A stretch of DNA of 64,000 nt from Aneurinibacillus sp. REN35 (GCF_041379945.2 NZ_JBFTXJ020000007.1:1-64000), one strand, 5' to 3'; positions 46,376 to 55,438 are shown, counted from the first letter of the stretch. Made by a program: numbers and translations. The notes: generated by a model from the letters alone, not told the origin.

Positions 46376-47812
46376 ATGAACGATACATTGCCAAAAAAAC
46401 CTCTCTATATTGCAGGCACAACAAAAGAAGCAGCTTCTTACAAGCAGCTCCGCTCTCCGCACTCTGGAGAAGTCATTGCAGAAGTTGCGATCGGAACACG
46501 GGAAGATATGAAGGCCGCCATCGATTATGCACAAGAAGCAGCTAGCACGATGGCCAAACTTCCTGCGCATAAACGGGCAGACATTCTACAGAACGTCTCT
46601 CTTCTTCTTAAGGAAAAGAAAGAAGAAGCGGCGCGCATTCTCGCGCTTGAAGCCGCGAAACCGATTACGGTAGCACGCGGCGAAATCGCGCGCACCATCG
46701 AAACCTATCAATTTGCAGCAGATGAAGCGCGGCGCCTGCATGGCGAAACCATTCCTATGGATGCATCAGCCATGGGTGAGAATCGAATTGCCTATACTGT
46801 ACGTACGCCGCTCGGAATCGTTGGCGCCATTACACCGTTTAACTTCCCGTTCAATCTGGTAGCACATAAGCTAGGACCAGCATTTGCGGCAGGCAACGCT
46901 GTGATTTTAAAACCAGCGGATCAGACCCCTCTCTCCTCCTTCTTTATTGCTGATCTATTTGCAGAAGCAGGATTGCCGCAAGGCGCGCTTCAGGTGATTC
47001 CAGGGCCGGGCAGCGAAGTAGGCGACGAGATGGTATGTGATGACCGTGTCAAGATGATTACATTCACCGGCAGCCCTGAAGTCGGTAAAACGATTCGTGC
47101 CAAAGCTGGCTTAAAACGGGTTGTGCTTGAGCTTGGTTCTAATTCCGGTTTAATTATTGACGAGGGATTTGACATTGACCGGATTATCAAGCGAACCGTA
47201 ACAGGAGCCTTTACCTTCATGGGGCAGGTGTGTATTTCTCTGCAGCGCATCTATGTACATCATTCGTTGTATGATACTTTTGTAGAGAAATTCGTTGCAG
47301 AAACACAAAACTTGCGCATCGGCGATCCACTGGACGAGACGACCGATATCGCAGCGCTCATCTCACAAAAAGATGTAGAGCGCATCACGTCCTGGATCGA
47401 GGAAGCAGAATCTCTTGGCGCTAAAGTATTAACTGGAGGCGCAGAGGGCAACCTCGTAAAACCGACGGTCATCACCAATGTGCCGCCACATGCAAAAGTA
47501 AGCTGCCAGGAGACCTTCGCACCGGTTGTCATCATCAGCCCTGTAGATTCATTCGATGAGGCAATTGATGCGGTGAACGACTCTCGGTTCGGTCTTCAAG
47601 CCGGTGTATATACAGATAATATCGAGCGCGCGCTCCATGCAGCCGAACAATTGGATGTAGGCGGCGTCATGATTAACGATTTCCCGACGTTCCGTGTCGA
47701 TCAAATGCCATACGGCGGAGTGAAAGAAAGCGGCGTCGGACGAGAAGGCATCAAGTACGCGACAGAAGAAATGACGGAAATGAAACTTGTATGCTTCAAT
47801 CGCAACAAGTAA
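46376..47812 (+). CDS. gabD: aldehyde dehydrogenase, probable succinate-semialdehyde dehydrogenase
   Basis: A 478-residue NAD(P)-dependent aldehyde dehydrogenase. Catalytic Cys286 (FMGQVCIS) and general base Glu252 are present, but the usual ELGG around the glutamate reads ELGSNSG, a variant of the lactaldehyde/phosphonoacetaldehyde-like branch rather than classic GabD. ATG at 46376 follows AAAGGAG at eight bases. Its place after gabT argues that it oxidises succinate semialdehyde; the motif leaves other small aldehydes possible. Confidence 0.85.
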   Translation: MNDTLPKKPLYIAGTTKEAASYKQLRSPHSGEVIAEVAIGTREDMKAAIDYAQEAASTMAKLPAHKRADILQNVSLLLKEKKEEAARILALEAAKPITVARGEIARTIETYQFAADEARRLHGETIPMDASAMGENRIAYTVRTPLGIVGAITPFNFPFNLVAHKLGPAFAAGNAVILKPADQTPLSSFFIADLFAEAGLPQGALQVIPGPGSEVGDEMVCDDRVKMITFTGSPEVGKTIRAKAGLKRVVLELGSNSGLIIDEGFDIDRIIKRTVTGAFTFMGQVCISLQRIYVHHSLYDTFVEKFVAETQNLRIGDPLDETTDIAALISQKDVERITSWIEEAESLGAKVLTGGAEGNLVKPTVITNVPPHAKVSCQETFAPVVIISPVDSFDEAIDAVNDSRFGLQAGVYTDNIERALHAAEQLDVGGVMINDFPTFRVDQMPYGGVKESGVGREGIKYATEEMTEMKLVCFNRNK

Positions 47813-47851
47813 TAGCCGTACAAGTCGCGCCTTATAGTAAGGAGGCGCTCC

Positions 47852-49504
47852 ATGCCAGCGGATATCCACATCGGATCGCTGCTCGATAGCTTCTCGATCG
47901 GATTCTGCTATCTGGCACGCGATACGTTTGAGTACAACAATGTAATTGAAAAGTGGTTTTTCGAGAAGGGATGGACCCCTGACCAGCTATCTGACCGCCT
48001 GCGCAAGTGGGCGGCAGATGGCGATTTTTTTCAGCGGGCGGATCACTTTCTCTGGGAGGGAAGACTATTGCCCGAGCCGCACGGCTTCGCATGGCTTGTC
48101 TTTCCATGGGAGACCCGGGAAAGTCACGTTGCTGCAGAGTATGAACACCTGTATGCAGAACTAAAAAGCATTATTGCTGCAGCGTATGACGAGATTTTTG
48201 TAACCGACGGAGAAGGGTATACGGTTCGTGTCAACGGAGCTTGTGAACGGAACTATGGACTAAAAGCTGAAGAAATGGTCGGAAAGCATGTGAACGAGCT
48301 TGTATCTGCAGGCATCTTCTCACGGTCCGCTACGCTTGATGTGATTGCGCATCAGAAGCGAATCAATCTTGTGCAGGAAACGCAAAACGGACGCAGATTA
48401 TTAGTTACAGCTACCCCCGTATTCGCACAGGACAATCGATTGATTCGTGTCGTCAGCAATTCACGCGACATCACAGAGCTTCTGAACCTGCGTGAACAGC
48501 TCGACCAACTGCAAGAGCGCGTAGAAACCTACGAGGAAACGCTTCAACTGCGTGAAGAAGCATCCGGTATGAAGCTAACCGTACGCAGTCCGGCGATGCT
48601 TAGTATTCTAACTAAAATCGAAAAAGTTGCCAAAGTTGACAGCACCGTGCTGCTGCTTGGAGAATCAGGCGTCGGGAAAACCCATCTGGCACGCTTTCTC
48701 CATAACATGAGCCCACGCAAGCAGGCACCTTTTCTTTCTGTTAACTGCAGTGCTTTTCCCGAGTCGCTCATTGAATCAGAGCTGTTCGGATATGAACGCG
48801 GCGCATTTTCAGGCGCGCATGAAAAAGGAAAAAAAGGACTATTTGAAGCGGCAGACGGAGGAACGTTGCTTCTAGATGAAATCGGCGAACTACCGCTGTC
48901 AATGCAAGCCAAGCTGTTGAATGTCCTACAAGAAAAGCAGTTTTTCCGAATTGGAGGTACCACTTCCATTCAGGTAAACGTACGCATTATCGCAGCGACG
49001 AACCAAGATTTAAAGAAAAAAGTCGAAGAGAAAACATTTCGAAATGATTTGTATTATCGGCTGAATGTAATTCCTATCACTGTTCCGTCACTTCGTGAAA
49101 GAAAGGAAGATATCGTGCCGCTCTCCATGCGTTTTCTTGAAGAATTCAAAGAAACGTATGGAATTGAAAAAAAGCTGAGTTATACTGCTGCTGAAGAATT
49201 GCGGCGTGCTAAGTGGCCGGGCAATATTCGGGAGCTGCGCAACTTCCTGGAGCGAATTATCGTCACAGTCGATGAGGCGATGATTACGGCTGAGCATGTA
49301 ACAAGTGTGCTGTATGATGATGAACATACCGCGCCACCACAACCGTCAGACGACCTGACACTCAAGGAACAGTTAGAGAGGTATGAAGGCCAGATCGTTC
49401 GCCAGGCGTACGAATCATGCAAAAGCACATACAAGCTGGCGGAAACGCTTGGCATTAGCCAATCAAGCGCCATGCGCAAAGTCAATAAATACGTAAAGGA
49501 ATAA
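47852..49504 (+). CDS. sigma-54-dependent transcriptional activator (GabR-like)
   Basis: A 550-residue enhancer-binding protein. Residues 1-95 are an unassigned Trp/Phe-rich segment; a PAS domain covers about 100-210; a short coiled coil leads into the AAA+ domain with Walker A GESGVGKT (270-277), the sigma-54 contact loop GAFSGA (317-322, GAFTGA variant) and Walker B; a Fis-type helix-turn-helix ends it (LAETLGISQSSAMRKVNKY). GGAGG precedes the ATG. It probably activates the gab operon; Bacillus GABA genes are known to be run this way. Confidence 0.92.
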   Translation: MPADIHIGSLLDSFSIGFCYLARDTFEYNNVIEKWFFEKGWTPDQLSDRLRKWAADGDFFQRADHFLWEGRLLPEPHGFAWLVFPWETRESHVAAEYEHLYAELKSIIAAAYDEIFVTDGEGYTVRVNGACERNYGLKAEEMVGKHVNELVSAGIFSRSATLDVIAHQKRINLVQETQNGRRLLVTATPVFAQDNRLIRVVSNSRDITELLNLREQLDQLQERVETYEETLQLREEASGMKLTVRSPAMLSILTKIEKVAKVDSTVLLLGESGVGKTHLARFLHNMSPRKQAPFLSVNCSAFPESLIESELFGYERGAFSGAHEKGKKGLFEAADGGTLLLDEIGELPLSMQAKLLNVLQEKQFFRIGGTTSIQVNVRIIAATNQDLKKKVEEKTFRNDLYYRLNVIPITVPSLRERKEDIVPLSMRFLEEFKETYGIEKKLSYTAAEELRRAKWPGNIRELRNFLERIIVTVDEAMITAEHVTSVLYDDEHTAPPQPSDDLTLKEQLERYEGQIVRQAYESCKSTYKLAETLGISQSSAMRKVNKYVKE

Positions 49505-49508
49505 CACC

Positions 49509-49766
49509 ATGCACATAACGATATACGGGACGCAAGCCGCAGAGAAAATGGATGTTCATCTCGACCGCCCGCATACCGTTGGCGCCATTCTAGAAATTTT
49601 GTTGACCATTCACCCCTGGTTTTTTGAGGCACTGCCACCGGAAAGAGATCGGGTCACACTAGAGAATGCACTGTCCATTCGAACATCTACCAATGCTTTA
49701 CTTACCGTTGACGATACTGTCACAAATGACATGCAGCTTGAAATTCACTTTCATGATATGATATAA
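49509..49766 (+). CDS. small protein of unknown function, possibly beta-grasp
   Basis: An 85-residue acidic protein starting four bases after the activator's stop, with AAAGGA upstream. The order of strands and the closing stretch LTVDDTVTNDMQLEIHF resemble ThiS/MoaD-type beta-grasp proteins, but the C-terminal Gly-Gly needed for sulfur carriage is absent (it ends HFHDMI). It is surely co-transcribed with the sigma-54 activator, so a regulatory or metabolic link to GABA use is plausible. No homologue is recognised. Confidence 0.6.
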   Translation: MHITIYGTQAAEKMDVHLDRPHTVGAILEILLTIHPWFFEALPPERDRVTLENALSIRTSTNALLTVDDTVTNDMQLEIHFHDMI

Positions 49767-49802
49767 GAAGTCATAAAAGGAAGTGAATGGAGATTATGGA
49801 AT

Positions 49803-49832
49803 CCCCTGTTTTATGCGAAACAGGGGCATTTC
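49803..49832 (+). terminator. terminator of the gab operon
   Basis: CCCCTGTTT and AAACAGGGG pair around TATGCG, then CATTTCTCTTT. It closes gabT-gabD-activator-small protein. Confidence 0.75.
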
Positions 49833-49867
49833 TCTTTGTGAACCTTATCAATAATGGGGGATGAAAA

Positions 49868-50536
49868 ATGAATATTGCTCTCTGGGGCTTTGCATCCGTT
49901 CTGTCCGGGTATTTTACCTACAGCATTTTCTGTCAATGGCTGGCCAAACGAAAGCCTAGTCATTTGGCATGGTTTATCGGCTTCTTATTTTATTTTTTCA
50001 GCGCGCTAGGCAGCACACTATCCTATATCATCGGATGGGAACCGACAATGTACCGCATCTGGTATGTAACAGCCGCTTCATTAGTCGCATTTCTTGGTGC
50101 AGGGCAGCTATACTTTACGCTAAAACCAAAGCTTGCTCATGCCTTCCTTATATTGGTGGGTATTATTACGATCGCAATGTTTGTAAAGGTATTCAACTCG
50201 CCGCTCCACATCCAGCAATTGACTCTTCACGGCGAAGAAATCGGCGGGACCGCACTGCCGCGAGAAGCTCGTCTGTATTCACCAATGCTAACGATTCCGG
50301 GAAGCTTCGCACTTATTATCGGTTCTTTCTATACTTTTTTCCGTCGCAAATCAAAATCCGGATTATGGATCGGTGTCGGCTCACTCATTATCGCAATGGG
50401 CGGAACACTGACCCGCTTTGGTCTAACAGACATGCTTCCACTTGCTAACAGCATCGGTATCGCGCTAATCTTCTATGGATATTCGCTTGCATCTAAGCCT
50501 AAGGCGCTAGCTATCAGCACACAGCAGGCCGGATAG
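49868..50536 (+). CDS. seven-helix membrane protein of unknown function
   Basis: A 222-residue integral membrane protein with about seven helices (LWGFASVLSGYFTYSIF, LAWFIGFLFYFFSALGS and others) and few charged loops. No family recognised. GGGGGATG upstream supports the ATG. It lies alone between two terminators. Confidence 0.7.
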   Translation: MNIALWGFASVLSGYFTYSIFCQWLAKRKPSHLAWFIGFLFYFFSALGSTLSYIIGWEPTMYRIWYVTAASLVAFLGAGQLYFTLKPKLAHAFLILVGIITIAMFVKVFNSPLHIQQLTLHGEEIGGTALPREARLYSPMLTIPGSFALIIGSFYTFFRRKSKSGLWIGVGSLIIAMGGTLTRFGLTDMLPLANSIGIALIFYGYSLASKPKALAISTQQAG

Positions 50537-50561
50537 TCCACTCTTCACTTCCTTGCCAGAT

Positions 50562-50606
50562 AAAAAAGCTCTTCCTCGACAAAAAAGTCGAGTGAAGAGC
50601 TTTTTG
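50562..50606. terminator. bidirectional terminator
   Basis: AAAAAAGCTCTTC and GAAGAGCTTTTT pair, with inner CTCGAC/GTCGAG, between convergent genes. Confidence 0.85.
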
Positions 50607-50611
50607 GTTTT

Positions 50612-51148
50612 TTATACTACCTCTGCAAGCATACGCAGCGAACGAAGCGCATGTTCAATCACACTGAACAAATCATCTATATTATCTTCATTAATTTTAC
50701 GATCAAAATTCAGCGTAATCGTATTACGATACGGTCGATGCTCCCTATCCGCTGAATATATAAACGACAACTCCTGTACAATACGCGGCCGATAGAACCA
50801 GACGCTATCAAGCACCGCCGCAATTTCCCGACAGTGATCCTCACTGTCGATCTCCATGACGAAGACGATGCGAAGCGTGCAGCCGAATCGACGCTTATCC
50901 GTCTCTGCGATCTCAAGTATCTCACCCGCCAGATCTTCTGCTCCCGCTGACAATGTAAGAAGCGCCGTAACCTTCGGCCCGCTGCCTCGCTTTCGGTCCG
51001 CATATCCAATACTGTATTCACGTGACATCGTTGAGAGCTCCACCCGATCATTGCGCGAGATGACTGCAATCTCTCCCGCAAAATCTAGATCGTACACCGC
51101 ACCCTCAAGCGCTACCTTCATATTCTCAAAAATTGTCGGATCGAACAC
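50612..51148 (-). CDS. hypothetical protein
   Basis: A 178-residue soluble protein with many alternating strands and charged loops (VFDPTIFENMKVALEGAVYD ...). No domain recognised. A GTG at 51148 is chosen because AGGAGA lies seven bases upstream and it falls after the stop of the upstream gene; a longer frame to 51211 lacks a ribosome site. It forms an operon with the small membrane protein before it. Confidence 0.7.
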   Translation of the reverse strand: MFDPTIFENMKVALEGAVYDLDFAGEIAVISRNDRVELSTMSREYSIGYADRKRGSGPKVTALLTLSAGAEDLAGEILEIAETDKRRFGCTLRIVFVMEIDSEDHCREIAAVLDSVWFYRPRIVQELSFIYSADREHRPYRNTITLNFDRKINEDNIDDLFSVIEHALRSLRMLAEVV

Positions 51149-51167
51149 AAAAGTATCTCCTATGCTC

Positions 51168-51374
51168 TTATTTCTGTTTTTCCAGTCTCTTCGCACGACG
51201 ACGTTCCTCATCCGCTACTGCATTTTGAGCGGCGATCGCATCGTAATCGACTCTAAGATTTCCCCGTGCTGTCTGTACAATCGCTGTAATAATGCCGCCA
51301 AAGAAAACAATTAAAATAATGACACCGGTAATGAACAGCATAATCATCCCCGGACTAGAGAACATAACGCCCAT
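51168..51374 (-). CDS. small single-span membrane protein
   Basis: A 68-residue protein: one N-terminal helix (MIMLFITGVIILIVFFGGI) and a highly charged cytoplasmic tail ending RRRAKRLEKQK. No family recognised. AAAGGAA precedes the ATG. Co-transcribed with the 178-residue hypothetical gene. Confidence 0.65.
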   Translation of the reverse strand: MGVMFSSPGMIMLFITGVIILIVFFGGIITAIVQTARGNLRVDYDAIAAQNAVADEERRRAKRLEKQK

Positions 51375-51488
51375 TTACAATCATTCCTTTCAATTCTTAT
51401 GCTGCGAAATTTCTTTTTTCATTATAACCTATTTTCTCACATGCTTAACGTGTTTTTCACTTCCTTCTTTTGCAGACTATCTAGTAGA

Positions 51489-51757
51489 GTTGACTTCATG
51501 CTGCTTTCAAACGGGGGAGAAGGTGCTATAGGTGAATCATACTTAATATTATGGAAAGTAGAATCGAAGAGTTTATACCTGGTTTATTGATAATTGGCTT
51601 TGACGGTGGTGATACAGCATATTGTATCGATGACAGAAATAATGAAAAAATTTTTGTTCAAGTCCCTTTCATTGGAATGGATTCTAGTGAGGTAAAGAGA
51701 TGCGGGGATAGTTTTACAGAGTTTTTTAGCTTTTTATACAATACCAAATTACGTTAG
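51489..51757 (+). pseudogene. frameshifted SUKH (SMI1/KNR4) immunity-gene relic
   Basis: Two frames together give the core of a SUKH-superfamily protein. Bases 51489-51563 encode VDFMLLSNGGEGAIGESYL, followed by ILWKVE; the next frame, from about 51563 to 51757, encodes EEFIPGLLIIGFDGGDTAYC and the closing PFIGMDSS ... GDSFTEFF. In intact members these blocks are joined by about ten more residues, so a small out-of-frame deletion is likely. The N-terminus is also missing. SUKH proteins are commonly immunity proteins to secreted nuclease toxins. Confidence 0.65.
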
Positions 51758-51829
51758 GATGCAAAGTCTACTTATCCTACGTTTATCAAGGTGAAAAATG
51801 AAAATACAGATATAAGGAGATAGAACTAC

Positions 51830-52066
51830 TTATAAGATCATTCTTTTGTCATCATAATCAAACTCAATAGGATAGTTACAATGAGGACACCTTACATTTA
51901 CTTTAAAGGCTGTATTGCTTTCCTTCGAAAATTGAGCATACTGAAAATCTCTATTCCCTACCAGTTTCTTTTGCGTTTCTTTATCTATTTGATTGTTCAA
52001 TAAGCCCGTCCATTCATACTTTTGGTGGCAATTCGGACACTTGCGGCTCCCAAATATTTGCGACAT
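51830..52066 (-). CDS. small zinc-ribbon-like protein
   Basis: A 78-residue protein with two Cys pairs, CPNC near residue 10 and CPHC near residue 60, which together could bind one zinc. No partner or family recognised. It lies next to the SUKH relic in an AT-rich stretch and may belong to the same acquired segment. Confidence 0.55.
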   Translation of the reverse strand: MSQIFGSRKCPNCHQKYEWTGLLNNQIDKETQKKLVGNRDFQYAQFSKESNTAFKVNVRCPHCNYPIEFDYDDKRMIL

Positions 52067-52231
52067 AACGAGCCTGCCTCCCTTAGATAAGAAATATAAA
52101 ATTTTTCTTATCTGTTTTTCTTTATTTTATCATAATTTTACATAAAATTACTCTTATTTTACAGAATATTTTAAAATATAACACAAAAAATCAACAATTC
52201 ATGTATATAAATGTAGGCAGCCAGAGACGTG

Positions 52232-52744
52232 TTATCCCTGTTCTCTTGCATACACATAAAAAATATAATCAGTCGGAATACCAGAGTGGCCTACTTGCCG
52301 CAATATATCCGTGATTTGCCCGCGATGGTAGGTTCCGTGGTTTACAACGTGCTGTATTAATTCAGATCGTTTCGTTTCTAATCGGCCAAAGTGAGGATGT
52401 TCAATGGTAAACGGCATGTCCAGATTTTCGTGGTTCTGCAAAAAAGCTTTATACTGTTGTGATAATGCAAGGCACATCGCTTCCATCTGTTCAATGTCCT
52501 TTCCTGCTACCTCTTCCATCAGCTCACTCAATCGCTCTCTACTCTTAGAAAAGCTGTCACCAGACATTACACCTAACCACATAGCATCCATCATGTATAT
52601 ATGATTTATTGCTTCTTGAAGGGAAGAAAAAGCACCCTGCACCTCCATACAGTAAATATCTTGCGGTAAGCTTTTGACATGTTCGATGATTCTTGTGTTT
52701 GCCCAGACGTGATATTGGTAAAGCTGCGCTGCGTGATGCTTCAT
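52232..52744 (-). CDS. DinB family protein
   Basis: A 170-residue four-helix DinB/YfiT-like protein. The metal-binding histidines appear at HIYMMDAMW, and at VVNHGTYHRGQI, the family's most conserved motif. Members include thiol-transferases and damage-inducible proteins with unknown substrates. GGAGGG precedes the ATG. Confidence 0.88.
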   Translation of the reverse strand: MKHHAAQLYQYHVWANTRIIEHVKSLPQDIYCMEVQGAFSSLQEAINHIYMMDAMWLGVMSGDSFSKSRERLSELMEEVAGKDIEQMEAMCLALSQQYKAFLQNHENLDMPFTIEHPHFGRLETKRSELIQHVVNHGTYHRGQITDILRQVGHSGIPTDYIFYVYAREQG

Positions 52745-52821
52745 TACAAAGCCCTCCTTATATTTGTAATTTCTTTTGCGTAAAAGAATAAGAGGACTGT
52801 ATTAGCAGCCCCCTTGTTACT

Positions 52822-53139
52822 TTAATTCAAAATAGTGTATTCAATCATTTCCCAGTCATCTGTATCGTCGCTATCGTAGTCTTCATATGTAATGTCGATT
52901 TTTTTATTTAACAGATGCTGTTGTAGCGATTTAAGCAGGATCTTGTTTTCTTTATTAACATACAGAATATTAAGATACCATACTCCATTCTTATCTGCTT
53001 CTGTCTCAAAAAAATAACCTTTTTCTTGCTTATCATAGATTACCCGCTTGATGGTCGTATGTTCGACCTGTGTTTTCGCGGCTGCAATGCCAGGAACCAA
53101 AAGAAATACTGCTAACAAAATGGCAACGACTTTTTTCAT
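52822..53139 (-). CDS. small secreted protein of unknown function
   Basis: A 105-residue protein with a clear signal peptide (MKKVVAILLAVFLLVPGIAAA) and a mature part of about 84 residues, rich in Asp and Tyr near the end (DYDSDDTDDWE). No domain recognised. A GGGGGAG ribosome site precedes the ATG. The 253 bases between it and the next gene are AT-rich. Confidence 0.65.
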   Translation of the reverse strand: MKKVVAILLAVFLLVPGIAAAKTQVEHTTIKRVIYDKQEKGYFFETEADKNGVWYLNILYVNKENKILLKSLQQHLLNKKIDITYEDYDSDDTDDWEMIEYTILN

Positions 53140-53392
53140 TTTACTCCCCCTTCTATCTTTTTCTCTATTTTATCAAAAAATCAATTAGATTGGAAAATAT
53201 TGTAGAAAAACTTTTTTCACTAAAAAAAATAGACAAAGTATAGAGATTACCTAGATAAGCAGACAAAAAGTTGGGTATTATAAAAAATATCTTGTTTTTT
53301 ATTGTCGAAATTTGAAACTTCCTTACTTTCGTTTCGTATATGAATAGGTTATAGATTATCTTTTACATCATAGGAGGTTTTAAAGTACATCA

Positions 53393-54673
53393 ATGGAACA
53401 ACAAGCAATCATAGCCATTGGAGTTTTTCTGGTTACATATGCATTAATTATCTCCGAGAAAATCCACCGTACAATCGTTGCCATGCTAGGGGGCGCGTTG
53501 ATGGTGGTTCTTGGTATTGTGGATCAGGAAACAGCCATTCATCACATTGACTTCAATACACTTGGCCTGTTGACCGGAATGATGATTATTGTCGCAATCA
53601 CAGCGCAAACTGGACTATTCAAATTCATTGCGATCTGGTCCGCCAAGAAGGTACACGGGGAACCGGTTAAAATCCTGATCGCGCTCAGCTTGATCACAGC
53701 TATCGGCTCCGCGTTTCTTGATAATGTAACGACAGTATTGCTTATGGTTCCGGTAACATTCAGCATTACACGTCAACTGCGTATCAATCCGATCCCATTC
53801 CTCATTGCGGAAATACTGACAGCCAATATCGGCGGCACCGCAACAATGATCGGGGACCCGCCAAACATTATGATCGGCAGTGCTGTTAAGGAATTAACAT
53901 TTGTTGCATTCATCAATAACTTAACATTGATCTCTCTTCTTATTCTTGTGGTTACCGTTGCTATTCTTGCGCTCCTTTACCGCAAACAGATCCGGACGAC
54001 TGATGAGTTAAAAGTGGGATTGATGAATTTAAATGAAAGAGATGAGATTACAGATACCGCCCTGCTCAAGAAGTGTCTGCTTATTCTTGCGCTGACAATC
54101 GGCGGCTTCTTCGTTCACCAAATCTTTCACGTGGAATCAGCCACGGTCGCTTTGCTCGGGGCATTCGTTCTGCTGCTTCTGACCGGAGAACATTACTTAG
54201 AAGATGCCTTAACCAAGGTGGAATGGACGACGATCTTCTTCTTCGTAGGTTTATTCGTACTTGTATCAGGCCTTGTGGAGACGGGAGTTATTGCCCAGTT
54301 AGCTACCAAAGCTATTGAGCTGACGCAAGGCAATCTTGTTGCAACGTCCCTTCTTATCTTATGGATGAGTGCCATTGCATCCGCATTCGTAGACAATATC
54401 CCCTTCGTTGCAACCATGATTCCGATGATTCAAGAAATGGGGAAAATGGGAATTAGTGATTTAGAGCCGCTCTGGTGGAGCCTTGCTCTTGGCGCATGTC
54501 TAGGCGGAAATGGTACGCTGATCGGTGCGAGCGCCAACTTAATTGTCGCGGGCATGGCTGCTAAGGAAGGACATAATATTTCATTCCTTCGATTCCTTTG
54601 GGTTGGCTTCCCGCTTATGATTTTGTCTGTTTTGATGGCCACTGTATATATCTACCTGCGCTATCTTGTATAA
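53393..54673 (+). CDS. ArsB/NhaD family ion transporter
   Basis: A 426-residue, about eleven-helix transporter of the ion transporter superfamily. Duplicated signatures SAFLDNVTTVLLMVP and SAFVDNIPFVATMIP, with NIGGTATMIGDPPNI and LGGNGTLIGASAN, are those of ArsB/NhaD/CitT-like permeases. Substrate could be Na+/H+, arsenite or an organic anion; no ars genes are near. The ribosome site AGGAGG is unusually far (about 15 bases) from this ATG. Confidence 0.9.
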   Translation: MEQQAIIAIGVFLVTYALIISEKIHRTIVAMLGGALMVVLGIVDQETAIHHIDFNTLGLLTGMMIIVAITAQTGLFKFIAIWSAKKVHGEPVKILIALSLITAIGSAFLDNVTTVLLMVPVTFSITRQLRINPIPFLIAEILTANIGGTATMIGDPPNIMIGSAVKELTFVAFINNLTLISLLILVVTVAILALLYRKQIRTTDELKVGLMNLNERDEITDTALLKKCLLILALTIGGFFVHQIFHVESATVALLGAFVLLLLTGEHYLEDALTKVEWTTIFFFVGLFVLVSGLVETGVIAQLATKAIELTQGNLVATSLLILWMSAIASAFVDNIPFVATMIPMIQEMGKMGISDLEPLWWSLALGACLGGNGTLIGASANLIVAGMAAKEGHNISFLRFLWVGFPLMILSVLMATVYIYLRYLV

Positions 54674-54687
54674 AAAGGGGGACATGT

Positions 54688-54966
54688 ATGGTTACGTACC
54701 GTTATAATACCGATCGTTTACTTATTGAAGAGAAGGACAATGAAAAGGACAAGGAGTTTGTCTTTACAGTTCTAGATGTCGATACAATATTGCCTGGACT
54801 GCGAAGGGTTCGTGCATTTTTTGATAGCGATAAAGTATATACAGACGTTATCTTTTACTCGCACCCGAATCATGAATACCAAGTAATTGTGCGTCATGAT
54901 CATTATATTGATTTTCTACTTGCTTTATTTAAGAGTAGAATTATCGATTCACTTGAATGGAAATAA
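54688..54966 (+). CDS. hypothetical protein
   Basis: A 92-residue soluble, acidic protein (VTYRYNTDRLLIEEKD ...). ATG at 54688 lies after AAAAAGGGGG, 14 bases past the transporter stop, so the two are probably co-transcribed. No family recognised; possibly a modulator of the transporter. Confidence 0.65.
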   Translation: MVTYRYNTDRLLIEEKDNEKDKEFVFTVLDVDTILPGLRRVRAFFDSDKVYTDVIFYSHPNHEYQVIVRHDHYIDFLLALFKSRIIDSLEWK

Positions 54967-54974
54967 GAAGTACA

Positions 54975-55010
54975 TCAGGCCAAGCATACGCTTCGGCCTG
55001 ATTTTTTTTA
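54975..55010 (+). terminator. terminator of the ArsB/NhaD operon
   Basis: CAGGCC pairs with GGCCTG, inner AAGC/GCTT, then eight T. Confidence 0.85.
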
Positions 55011-55065
55011 CACCAAAAGGGGTAAGGAATTGTATACAGACCACAGGAAGGTAAGGAGAAAAACT

Positions 55066-55386
55066 ATGGAGAAGAATATCTCATCCTCTGTTCTAAAAAA
55101 TGATCGGCTGCGGATGCGTATTCAAGAGCGTGAGACATGGTTCGCCAACCGCGGCGAGAAGCTGCGGCTTATTCGCGCAATCGAAAACTACCAGCATCCA
55201 AGGCGACGTCTTCTGGTGAACATACTGGCTTTGGCTTCATTTGCAGTAGGCCTCAGCGTAGGCACTGTACTCGTCATTACGCTTATTGTGATGATATTAA
55301 ACACATTCATTTCCCTGCCGATAATCGGTCAGTCTATCAATGAACTGTTGGAGTGGGTAGAACGCTTTAAATCCGTCCGAGCATAA
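55066..55386 (+). CDS. small membrane protein of unknown function
   Basis: A 106-residue protein: a charged N-terminal half (about 55 residues, many Arg) then one or two helices (LALASFAVGLSVGTVLVITL). ATG at 55066 follows AAGGAG at seven bases; an in-frame extension upstream lacks one. No family recognised. Confidence 0.6.
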   Translation: MEKNISSSVLKNDRLRMRIQERETWFANRGEKLRLIRAIENYQHPRRRLLVNILALASFAVGLSVGTVLVITLIVMILNTFISLPIIGQSINELLEWVERFKSVRA

Positions 55387-55396
55387 TCATCATAAA

Positions 55397-55433
55397 GAAA
55401 AAACGGAGCCGATCTGTATGCTCCGTTTTTTTC
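55397..55433. terminator. bidirectional terminator
   Basis: AAAAAACGGAGC and GCTCCGTTTTTT pair around CGATCTGTAT between convergent genes. Confidence 0.85.
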
Positions 55434-55438
55434 TTTGC

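Noticed and set aside
54598-54687. Longer start for the 92-residue hypothetical gene
   Set aside because: It would lie inside the ArsB/NhaD coding sequence in another frame and has no ribosome site.
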